Positions 1 through 6,782 of a DNA stretch of 32,459 bases are shown here, piece by piece. The DNA lies in assembly GCA_017405465.1 (NCBI GenBank), contig JAFRAJ010000032.1, positions 1 to 32,459 on the forward strand, read 5' to 3'. Source of the stretch: Oscillospiraceae bacterium. GTDB lineage: Bacteria > Bacillota > Clostridia > Oscillospirales > Ruminococcaceae. The first letter of the stretch is position 1. Each line of letters opens with the position of its first letter. Below the pieces are notes generated by a model. That model made no database searches, was not told where the DNA came from, and saw only the letters and a list, made by a program, of their open reading frames with translations. A program made the position numbers and the translations under genes.

Positions 1-40
1 AAAGAAAGAGAACCCAGCATGTTTGCACACTGGGCTCTCG
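1..40 (-). terminator. Possible intrinsic terminator for the MATE gene
   Basis: Read leftward, GAGAGCCCAG (39-30) pairs with CTGGGTTCTC (17-8) around a short loop and is followed by CTTTCTTT. On this strand the single imperfect pair is a G-U wobble, whereas on the + strand it is an A-C mismatch, so the hairpin fits leftward transcription better. It would end the MATE transcript after it has run antisense through the intron end. It may instead be part of intron domain IV. Confidence 0.4.
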
Positions 41-48
41 TTGGCTAA
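1..48 (+). CDS. Possible C-terminal tail of the intron-encoded reverse transcriptase (partial)
   Basis: Frame 1 from the window edge is open for 15 codons, contains a FAHW motif (residues 8-11 of the visible part) and stops with TAA at 46-48, only 17 nt before domain V. Intron-encoded reverse transcriptases sit in domain IV and usually end shortly before domain V, so position and frame suit the last residues of such a protein. The visible peptide is too short to prove it. The same bases form a hairpin that could instead be a terminator for the gene on the other strand. Confidence 0.35.
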   Translation, partial: KEREPSMFAHWALVG

Positions 49-197
49 AGAACTGTGATTGATAAGAGCCGTATGAATCGAGAGATTCACGTACGGTTCC
101 GTGAGAGCCTCGAGGTGAAAGTCCTCTTGACTACTCGACTGGGAGGGGCTGGGTAACCAGCCCCTACCCGATTGACATAAGCGGCAGCTTCCGCTGT

Positions 198-1562
198 TCA
201 GCGGTCCTCCACGGAAGAGGAGGAAGAGTTTCCGACTCTCTCGTCAAGACCTTTCATCCACAGCTTCTTCTCCCACTGGAAGGCGGCCAGAAGGCCTCTG
301 ATCCATTCGTCAGTCGCCTGGGCGATCCATATGCCTGTGACACCAATCCCCATCACGATGGCGAGGAGATAGCCGAGACCGACATCAAATGTCCAGATGG
401 AGACTGCAGCTATGAGCATCGGCCAGAAGACGTGGCCGGCGCTGCGCAGACCGAAGTTGAAGGAATGGTTCATGGACCTGCCGGCGCAGGTGATTATGTC
501 AACCAGGAACAGCGTTTTGGCGATGGACTTTATCTCCGCAGACTCGGTGAATATGCCGATGATGCTGTCAGAGAACAGCAGGAACAGGGACGATCCTATT
601 ATGTTCATCACGAAGACAGCCACCCAGGCTCTCCTGATGAAACGGTAGGCGTCTTCCTTTTTTCCGGCTCCGATATACTGCCCTGAGACGATCTGGGCTG
701 CCTGACCGATGGCGTTGCCGGACATGTATGCGTAGTTGTTGACCGACTGGGTATAGACTTTGGCGGAGAGCACGGCGGTCGGGAATCCGGTTATGAATCT
801 TGTCGTGACCAGCTGCGCTGTCATGTAGCATATGCCTTCCGTACCGGACATGAGACCGTATTTGAGGAGCTGACCCAGCATCCTTCCGTCGGGGAGGAAC
901 AGATCTCTGATCTTCTGCTCCCACTTCTGCCTCATGAACATGACGAGGATGAGGATGACTCCGCAGGTCTCGGCTGCGAATCTGGAGATGCCGATGCCTC
1001 TGACTCCTTCAAAGGGCAGCCATCCTTCCAGGACCATGAGACAGCCTGCAAAGTTGATGACGTTGTTGACTATGATCACGATGAGAGGCTCCACAGCCTT
1101 TCCGTGGCAGCGCAGGTGTGTGGAGACCATCGCCGATATGAACTGGAACATGCAGGTGAGGCCTACGGTCCTGAGATAGACTTCACCGTCCGTAACGAGC
1201 TCTTCAGCAAGCCCCATGGCATGGACCAGTTGCCTGGAGAAGATCACGGTGGCTGCGCTGACTGCGGCGCCGATCATGGCGCTGAGGGCGATGCTGTTCA
1301 TCATGAGCCTGGCCGTATCCTCTTTCCTGCCGGCTCCGATCATCTGGTTCTCCAGTATCGCGGTGCCGGTGGACATCATGAACGAGGCGACCATGACTAC
1401 GTTGAGTATCTGGCTGGTGACGCCGACGGCAGCGGATGCGCTGTCGGATATGCGGCTCACCATGAAAGTATTTACAGTGCCCATCAGGGATTTGAGGATC
1501 TGTTCCAGGAATATCGGGACAGCTATCCTGAGCACATCCCGGGTAGTGTATCTTATCTCCAT
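198..1562 (-). CDS. MATE family multidrug/metabolite efflux transporter
   Basis: The 454-residue product is very hydrophobic and spans the membrane about twelve times, the usual size and topology of MATE exporters, which use Na+ or H+ gradients to expel cationic drugs or metabolites. The N-terminus, with the IAVPIFLEQIL segment (about residues 13-23), and the repeated pattern in the second half (QAAQIVSGQYIGAGKKEDA, about residues 295-313) match the pseudo-twofold MatE domains, where a conserved G.G...A follows the first and seventh helices. The start is supported by AGAGG five bases upstream of ATG 1562. The stop codon lies inside a 14-bp palindrome (191-204). It is transcribed alone and leftward; the substrate cannot be predicted. 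Confidence 0.93.
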   Translation of the reverse strand: MEIRYTTRDVLRIAVPIFLEQILKSLMGTVNTFMVSRISDSASAAVGVTSQILNVVMVASFMMSTGTAILENQMIGAGRKEDTARLMMNSIALSAMIGAAVSAATVIFSRQLVHAMGLAEELVTDGEVYLRTVGLTCMFQFISAMVSTHLRCHGKAVEPLIVIIVNNVINFAGCLMVLEGWLPFEGVRGIGISRFAAETCGVILILVMFMRQKWEQKIRDLFLPDGRMLGQLLKYGLMSGTEGICYMTAQLVTTRFITGFPTAVLSAKVYTQSVNNYAYMSGNAIGQAAQIVSGQYIGAGKKEDAYRFIRRAWVAVFVMNIIGSSLFLLFSDSIIGIFTESAEIKSIAKTLFLVDIITCAGRSMNHSFNFGLRSAGHVFWPMLIAAVSIWTFDVGLGYLLAIVMGIGVTGIWIAQATDEWIRGLLAAFQWEKKLWMKGLDERVGNSSSSSVEDR

Positions 1563-1671
1563 TTATTCCTCTTTACAGTAAGTGTGATCCTGTTTCGTTT
1601 AATATATGAAAAACATGAGGCCGGGCAGGAAGGACCTGGCGAAGTCTGCGTTATTGAACTATCCTGTTCTG

Positions 1672-1701
1672 ATTATAATAGGAAATCTTCCTGAGTTGTA
1701 A
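1672..1701 (-). promoter_or_regulatory. Candidate sigma-A promoter of the MATE gene
   Basis: On the minus strand a perfect -10 TATAAT (1677-1672) lies 18 bp downstream of a weak -35 TTACAA (1701-1696). It would start RNA near 1665 and give a leader of about 100 nt before ATG 1562. The -10 is strong and the -35 poor. Confidence 0.45.
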
Positions 1702-1728
1702 GGAAAAGAGACGGATAAGATCATTTGT

Positions 1729-1910
1729 TCATGTCTCAACGGAAGCTTCCAGACATCAATTTCAACGGAAAAGATCCCAGACCTCCATCTCGACCCGGAA
1801 GCTCCCATACTTCCATCTCAACGACAGCTCCAGTACCTCCATTTCAACGGCAGCTCCCATGCTTCCATCTCAACGGCAGCTCCCATACTTCCATTTCAAC
1901 GATAGTTTAC
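1729..1910. repeat. Tandem array of seven degenerate 26-bp repeats
   Basis: The core CAACGG (or close variants) recurs at 1737, 1763, 1791, 1819, 1845, 1871 and 1897, that is at 26, 28, 28, 26, 26 and 26 bp. Each full unit reads approximately CTTCCATCTCAACGGCAGCT followed by CCCATA. Units at 1835-1905 are the best conserved and the flanking ones are decayed. Because 26 is not a multiple of three, a reading frame through it would not give a periodic protein. There are no spacers, so it is not a CRISPR array. Confidence 0.85.
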
Positions 1911-2147
1911 GTACATCTCAGTGTAAATCTCCGTATATCCGGTTCTTCGTAAAGAAACAAAATATCCTCTAAGGAAAAGGTCCTTTCGCTTCACATCGGT
2001 CCGGATAAAAGGTAGAATTGATATGGGAAACACTTGATTATAGATGGAGAGCCGTATGTACGGCTCTTCTGTTTCGAAAGGCACAGTATCCGAGGACACC
2101 GGTCCCCTTAAGGTGTTTCCGTCGATAAAGAACAAAAAAACTGATGA
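1911..2147. other. Gene-free leader region with a hairpin at 2048-2067
   Basis: No credible gene is visible. AGAGCCGTA (2048-2056) and TACGGCTCT (2059-2067) form a strong hairpin followed by TCTGTTTCG. A TTGATA (2018-2023) with TATAGA (2039-2044) resembles a promoter, but the spacer is only 15 bp. No recognised riboswitch consensus was found ahead of the flavoprotein operon. Confidence 0.4.
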
Positions 2148-2165
2148 ATGGAGGATGCTTTGATA

Positions 2166-3596
2166 ATGTATGATGTCGTCATTATCGGATGCGGAGTAGT
2201 CGGAGCGGCTGCCGCATACGAGCTTGCGAGATACGACCTTAAAGTCGCAGTCCTGGAAGCGGAGAACGATGTCGCAACAGGTTCATCAAAGGCAAACAGC
2301 GCGATACTTCACGCCGGATACGATCCCAGGCCGGGATCTCTCATGGCGAAGCTCAATGTGGAAGGGAACAGGCTCGCTTTTGAGATAGCGCACAGACTCA
2401 ACGTTCCTGTCGAGAGATGCGGGTCCCTCGTCGTTGCATTCAACGAAAAGGATAAGGAGCATCTGCAGGAACTTTACCGCAGAGGGATAGAGAACGGAGT
2501 ACCGGACCTCTCTATCATCTCAGGGGAGCAGGCAAGGGAACTGGAGCCGAATCTCGATCCGGGAGTAAAAGGCGCCTTGCTCGCAGAGTCAGCAGGCATC
2601 ATCAGCCCGTGGGACTATACTCTCGCAATGGCTGAAGTCGCAGTCAAGAACGGAGTTGAGCTCTTCCTGAACACCAGGGTCACTTCTATAGAGAAGGATG
2701 AGGTGTTCCATATCCGCTCATCCAAGGGAAAGGAATTCGAGACGAGATACGTCATAAATGCCGCAGGCGTCAATTCCGACATAGTGGCTGAGATGGTCGG
2801 GGAGAGGGAATTCTCAGTGAGGCCGGTGGGGGGCGAATACTTCCTGCTCGACAAGAGCGAAGGCTCAAGAGTATCCCGTGTCATCTTCCAGTGTCCTAAC
2901 GAGCTTGGCAAGGGCGTGCTCGTCTCCAGAACGGTACACGGCAACCTGATCGTGGGACCTGACGCGGTGAATTCGGTCAGAAACGACAAGGGCGTGACGG
3001 CGGAAGGGCTCAACTACGTAAGAAGGACGGCGCTGAGGTCCGTTCCGTCCATCCAGTTCAGGGACAATATAAGGAACTTCGCAGGCATCAGGGCAAATAC
3101 CGAATTCGATGAGTTCTGCATAGGGGAGAGCAGATCCGCTAAAGGATTCCTCAACCTTGCGGGCATCAAATCCCCGGGACTCACAGCCGCAGCGGCCATC
3201 GGAGTCTATGCCAGGGAGCTCCTGGACGGAATGGGACTTGAACTCAGGAAAAAGGATGAGTTCGACGACACCAGACCGGTCATCAGATTCAAAGAGCTTC
3301 CGGACGAAGAGAAGAACAGACTGATAAAGGAAGATCCGGCCTACGGAAGAGTCATCTGCAGGTGCGAGACCGTGACGGAGGCGGAGATCGTAGCCGCACT
3401 GCATTCCGTGATCCCTGCCAGCAGCATCAACGGAGTCAAGAGAAGATGCAGTGCAGGAATGGGACGCTGCCAGGGCGGGTTCTGTTCGCCCAGAGTCCTG
3501 AGGATCATCGCCAGAGAGCTCGGCATAGACGAGACAGAGGTCCTCGAAGAGGGAGAAGGCAGCAATGTCCTTTACTCCAGACTCAAGGAGGTATGA
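2166..3596 (+). CDS. GlpA-type FAD-dependent oxidoreductase with C-terminal BFD-like [2Fe-2S] domain
   Basis: The product (476 aa) opens with a Rossmann FAD site (GCGVVGAAAA, residues 8-17) of the DAO family that includes glycerol-3-phosphate dehydrogenase GlpA and L-2-hydroxyglutarate oxidase. A BFD-like [2Fe-2S] domain follows, with CRC at 398-400 and Cys 428, 435 and 440 in the C......C....C pattern. It should oxidise a glycerol-3-phosphate or 2-hydroxyacid-type substrate and pass electrons to its partners. I chose ATG 2166 because GGAGG lies at 2150-2154 and the FAD motif then starts at residue 8 as is usual; ATG 2148 would put the ribosome site inside the gene, and TTG 2160 is also possible. 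It is followed after 3 nt by its flavoprotein partner. No glycerol kinase or facilitator lies nearby, so the substrate stays open. Confidence 0.88.
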   Translation: MYDVVIIGCGVVGAAAAYELARYDLKVAVLEAENDVATGSSKANSAILHAGYDPRPGSLMAKLNVEGNRLAFEIAHRLNVPVERCGSLVVAFNEKDKEHLQELYRRGIENGVPDLSIISGEQARELEPNLDPGVKGALLAESAGIISPWDYTLAMAEVAVKNGVELFLNTRVTSIEKDEVFHIRSSKGKEFETRYVINAAGVNSDIVAEMVGEREFSVRPVGGEYFLLDKSEGSRVSRVIFQCPNELGKGVLVSRTVHGNLIVGPDAVNSVRNDKGVTAEGLNYVRRTALRSVPSIQFRDNIRNFAGIRANTEFDEFCIGESRSAKGFLNLAGIKSPGLTAAAAIGVYARELLDGMGLELRKKDEFDDTRPVIRFKELPDEEKNRLIKEDPAYGRVICRCETVTEAEIVAALHSVIPASSINGVKRRCSAGMGRCQGGFCSPRVLRIIARELGIDETEVLEEGEGSNVLYSRLKEV

Positions 3597-3599
3597 CGG

Positions 3600-4856
3600 A
3601 TGTATGATCTGATAGTTGTCGGAGGAGGCCCCGCCGGACTGGCGGCAGCGAATGCCGCATGGCAGAAGGGCATAAAGAAGATCCTCATACTTGAGAGAGA
3701 CAGGGAGCTCGGAGGCATCCTCAATCAGTGCATCCATAACGGCTTCGGAGTGAAGACGTTCGGAGAAGCTCTCTCGGGACCGGAATATGCATACAGATTT
3801 GAAAAGATGCTGGAGGACACAGGCGTGGAGGTCAAGACCGACACGATGGTCCTCGACATAGATGACGACAGGACCGTGGAAGCTGTCAATCCCACAGACG
3901 GATTCGTGAGATATCCCGCAAAGGCGGTCATACTCGCAATGGGCTGCAGGGAGAGGACCAGAGGGGCCATCTCCATCCCCGGGACCCGTCCCGCGGGAGT
4001 CTTCTCCGCAGGTACGGCTCAGAGATATATGAACATCGACGGCTTCATGGTAGGAAAGCGCGTCGTGATACTGGGCTCCGGGGACATAGGGCTCATCATG
4101 GCGAGAAGGCTGACTCTGGAAGGCGCAAAAGTCCTGGCCTGCGTGGAGATCATGCCGGTCAGCAGCGGACTCAGAGCCAACATCGCGAGATGCCTTGACG
4201 ACTTCGGCATACCGCTTCTTCTGTCGCATACAGTGACGGAGATAAGGGGAGACAAAAGAGTCTCGGGAGTCACCGTTCAGAAGGTGGACGAGCACATGCA
4301 GCCCATTCCCGGGACAGAACAGCTGTTCGACTGCGATACTCTGCTGCTCTCCGTAGGTCTCGTGCCTGAGAACGAGCTTACAAAGAATGCGGATATCAGT
4401 CTCGACCCCCGCACGCGCGGAGCGTACGTGTATGAGAACCGCGAGACGGAGAAGGAGGGGGTGTTCGCCTGCGGGAATGTCCTTCACGTGCACGACCTGG
4501 TGGACTTCGTATCCGAGGAGGCGACCTTCGCAGGTGAGGCGGCAGCCGACTACATACTGAACGGAGAGCGTCCGAGAGACTGCTACCGCGTAACTACCAG
4601 CGGAGGGGTGACCTACACCGTTCCGCAGATGATCAGGAAAGACAGCGGCATGAAGCTGGTGAACATCTATATGAGAGTCAACAGGAGAGTCAGGAAGGGA
4701 GATATCGTCATCAGGGCCGGCGAGACCGAGATCGCGAGATACCACAAGGAGAATCTCGCGCCGGGAGAGATGATAAACACAGCGCTGCCTTCCGTGCTGA
4801 TGCAGAAGGCGGAAGGACATGACGCCCTGGAAGTAGCTTTGGAGGAGACTGAGTAA
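3600..4856 (+). CDS. NAD(P)/FAD-dependent oxidoreductase, partner of the GlpA-like protein
   Basis: This 418-residue protein begins with a Rossmann motif (VGGGPAGLAAANAA, residues 7-20) and carries a second nucleotide-binding motif (ILGSGDIGLIMARR, about 156-169). It thus has the two-dinucleotide layout of the pyridine nucleotide-disulfide oxidoreductase superfamily, but lacks the redox-active CxxC. An MGCRER segment (about residues 119-124), characteristic of this subfamily, is present. It probably moves electrons between NAD(P) and the FAD/[2Fe-2S] subunit encoded just upstream. GGAGG at 3587-3591, inside the end of the upstream gene, serves ATG 3600 with 8-nt spacing. The next gene starts one base after its stop, which indicates translational coupling and a stable complex. 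Confidence 0.88.
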   Translation: MYDLIVVGGGPAGLAAANAAWQKGIKKILILERDRELGGILNQCIHNGFGVKTFGEALSGPEYAYRFEKMLEDTGVEVKTDTMVLDIDDDRTVEAVNPTDGFVRYPAKAVILAMGCRERTRGAISIPGTRPAGVFSAGTAQRYMNIDGFMVGKRVVILGSGDIGLIMARRLTLEGAKVLACVEIMPVSSGLRANIARCLDDFGIPLLLSHTVTEIRGDKRVSGVTVQKVDEHMQPIPGTEQLFDCDTLLLSVGLVPENELTKNADISLDPRTRGAYVYENRETEKEGVFACGNVLHVHDLVDFVSEEATFAGEAAADYILNGERPRDCYRVTTSGGVTYTVPQMIRKDSGMKLVNIYMRVNRRVRKGDIVIRAGETEIARYHKENLAPGEMINTALPSVLMQKAEGHDALEVALEETE

Positions 4857-4857
4857 G

Positions 4858-5205
4858 ATGAGAGAGATGACCTGCCTTGAATGCCCGAGAGGGTGCCAGC
4901 TCATGATAGACGAGGGGACGCTTGAGGTCACCGGCAACAGCTGCCCCAAGGGCGAGGCGTTTGCCCGCAGCGAGATCACGAATCCCATGAGAGTGCTGAC
5001 GACCACTGTCGTGATAAGGTCCAGGAACGAGAAGATGCTTCCCGTCAGGACTCAGGACCCCATCCCCAAGAGCAGCATGGCTGCCGCGATGAACTATATA
5101 AAGAATGTCAGGGTAAAGGCCCCAGTGGAGGTCGGCGACATCATCGTCAGCGACCTCGCCGATACCGGAGTGCCGCTCATAGCGACGAAGCGGGTGAGCG
5201 AATAA
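4858..5205 (+). CDS. DUF1667 domain protein (cysteine-rich small subunit)
   Basis: This 115-residue protein has an N-terminal cysteine set CLECPRGC (Cys 6, 9, 13) and a further CPKG (Cys 29), the hallmark of DUF1667. These proteins are regularly encoded right after a GlpA-like and a NAD(P)/FAD oxidoreductase in clostridia and spirochaetes. The cysteines could bind an iron-sulfur cluster and make this an electron-transfer subunit, but that is inferred. The gene follows its neighbour after one base, so the three genes form one operon. Confidence 0.88.
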   Translation: MREMTCLECPRGCQLMIDEGTLEVTGNSCPKGEAFARSEITNPMRVLTTTVVIRSRNEKMLPVRTQDPIPKSSMAAAMNYIKNVRVKAPVEVGDIIVSDLADTGVPLIATKRVSE

Positions 5206-5233
5206 CAGAAGATCACTGTCCGGAGGGATACAT

Positions 5234-5267
5234 AGAGAGCAGCAGATCAGGCGGTCTGCTGCTCTCT
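5234..5267 (+). terminator. Strong hairpin ending the flavoprotein operon
   Basis: AGAGAGCAGCAGA (5234-5246) pairs perfectly with TCTGCTGCTCTCT (5255-5267) over 13 bp with an 8-nt loop, 29 bases after the DUF1667 stop. There is no T tract on either strand, so it is an atypical terminator or an RNA-stabilising 3' hairpin. Confidence 0.55.
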
Positions 5268-5431
5268 GCAGTTCACAGGAAAAAAAGAAGCATGGCAACT
5301 TCACTGCAGCAGGAGCTCATATTTTGTGCAGTCTGCGATGCTGCCGGTAATATAGAATATAGTAAAGATATCATCGCAGGCTGACAGAGGTCCTGACAGC
5401 GGATGATCTGTCTTATAAGGAGATCTGCATT

Positions 5432-6757
5432 ATGAAAAGAACAGTGGATTACAGCAAGCTCAAGGGATTCAACTACACCCAGTCCAACTGTCTCAATGAC
5501 AGGGATTTCTGGGCCAGATATGATCACAGCATAGTGGACAGGGATCTCGGGTATGCCGAGAGGCTGCATCTCAACAGCGTCAGGATATTCATGGATATCA
5601 GCATGTACCGCAACGATCCCCAGCACTTCCTGTCGCATATAAAGGATTTCGTGAGGACCGCGTGGGAGCATGGGATCAGCACCAACCCGATACTGTTCAT
5701 GGGATTCCGCTTCCGTGATGACGAGCTGACATGGGAGGAGATGAACGCAGCCGAAGGGCTCAAGCCCCTTACCAAGACGATAGAGGATCCCTCCTGCTGG
5801 CACATCGGGGAGGAGTATGTCGATGAAGTCATAGCTGCTCTCAAGGATGAGCCGGGACTGCTGTTCTGGGATATCGCGAACGAGCCCGGATACACCGACA
5901 GGTTCGTCACCTGGTACGACGAGGAGTTCGGTTATCTTCAGGAATTCCAGGAAGCCCCGGATCTTGAAGTGCTGAGGGAGAGACAGGAGAAGACCTGGGC
6001 GATCGTCAGACACTTCATGAAGTACGTCAAGGAGAAGGACCCGGATCACGATGTCGGAGTGGGCAACATATTCATCTACGAGACGGAAGCCAGCGGCACC
6101 GCGGAGATAGCTGACGTCATAGTATTCCATGATTATTCCTGCACCAGAAAAAGACTCAGGAACATCCTGCAGATGGCGAAGGATCTCTCAGAGAAGTACG
6201 GCAAGCCGGTCCTCAACAACGAAATGTGCTGCATCGGAAGGGCGAACCCCTATGACATGGCAATACAGATGCATGAGGAGTTCGGGATAGGCTGGTTCCT
6301 TTTCGAGCTGATGATAGGAGAGGACTCCTGGAGACGCGTTCACGGGGTATGCTATCCGGACGGCACCGTAAGGGATCCTTCCATAGTCGCCGCCATCATG
6401 GGATTCTACCGCAACCGCGGGGAGACGGCAGTCAGGTCCGACGTCAATCAGGAGGACTATGTCAACAGGGCCGTCATACTCGCCAAGAGGGTGACCGAGT
6501 CTGTAAGACAGAACAACAGGCGGGATCACAGCAGAGACGTCGAGGATGTCCTGGAAGCCGCCGAATATGCCGCGAACCTTCTGGAGGGAGGAGAGCTCGT
6601 GCCCATGGCATATCCTCCCACGGCGCGCATCGAGGCGATGAGGCGCCGCAAGGACAGCACCGATGTGCAGGAAGCGCTGGATCTTATGTATGAGATCCTG
6701 GAGACACTGACCAGGGCATGCCATGTACGGCTTCCGGAACCGTACAGGCTCTCGTGA
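5432..6757 (+). CDS. Cytosolic glycoside hydrolase, GH5/clan GH-A type
   Basis: The first ~330 of 441 residues look like a GH-A (beta/alpha)8 barrel. IANEP (148-152) holds the acid/base Glu151, HDY (233-235) matches the His/Tyr of GH5 enzymes, and NNEMCC holds the likely nucleophile Glu264, followed by the W...E segment near 288-299. Retaining cleavage of a beta-mannosidic or beta-glucosidic bond is the family chemistry; the substrate is not predictable. The last ~110 residues form a charged helical extension not usual in GH5. There is no signal peptide, so the enzyme acts inside the cell. AAGGAG lies 9 nt before ATG 5432. The TIR gene starts 25 nt downstream, with no terminator between, so the three genes are probably co-transcribed. 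Confidence 0.8.
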   Translation: MKRTVDYSKLKGFNYTQSNCLNDRDFWARYDHSIVDRDLGYAERLHLNSVRIFMDISMYRNDPQHFLSHIKDFVRTAWEHGISTNPILFMGFRFRDDELTWEEMNAAEGLKPLTKTIEDPSCWHIGEEYVDEVIAALKDEPGLLFWDIANEPGYTDRFVTWYDEEFGYLQEFQEAPDLEVLRERQEKTWAIVRHFMKYVKEKDPDHDVGVGNIFIYETEASGTAEIADVIVFHDYSCTRKRLRNILQMAKDLSEKYGKPVLNNEMCCIGRANPYDMAIQMHEEFGIGWFLFELMIGEDSWRRVHGVCYPDGTVRDPSIVAAIMGFYRNRGETAVRSDVNQEDYVNRAVILAKRVTESVRQNNRRDHSRDVEDVLEAAEYAANLLEGGELVPMAYPPTARIEAMRRRKDSTDVQEALDLMYEILETLTRACHVRLPEPYRLS

Positions 6758-6782
6758 ATGATGATCAACGGAGAAACTGATA

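Larger units (their letters stand above)
1..173 (+). mobile_element. Group II intron, 3' end (domains V and VI)
   Basis: Positions 66-99 form a 34-nt group II intron domain V: a GAGCCGTATG strand pairs with CGTACGGTTC, and the upper stem GAATC/GATTC carries a GAGA tetraloop. This is the catalytic core of the ribozyme. It is followed by the usual GTGAGAG junction and a hairpin at about 104-137, with a candidate bulged A at 133 and the CTCGAC ending typical of bacterial introns at 134-139. A second hairpin at 141-169 has arms GGG-AGGGGCTGG and CCAGCCCCT-CCC, a GTAA tetraloop and a single bulged A at 166, and is also domain-VI-like. The intron therefore ends either near 139 or near 173. The 5' part (domains I-IV) lies outside the window, so completeness and mobility cannot be judged. 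Domain V identity is certain from sequence; the class (B- or C-like) is inferred. Confidence 0.85.

Noticed and set aside
1729..1910. CRISPR array
   Set aside because: Units are contiguous without unique spacers, they are degenerate, and no cas gene is present.
1725..1952. Small + strand open frame through the tandem repeats
   Set aside because: The 26-bp period is out of register with codons, there is no ribosome binding site and the peptide resembles translated noise.
2048..2067. A second group II domain V, because of GAGCCGTATG and TACGGCTC
   Set aside because: Only the basal helix is similar; the bulge, upper stem and tetraloop of domain V are absent, so it is more likely an ordinary hairpin.
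2865..5006. A 713-codon open frame antisense to the flavoprotein operon
   Set aside because: It is a shadow frame: the + strand encodes two well-conserved flavoproteins and DUF1667 with ribosome sites, while the antisense product has low-complexity His/Arg/Ser-rich sequence and no recognisable domain.
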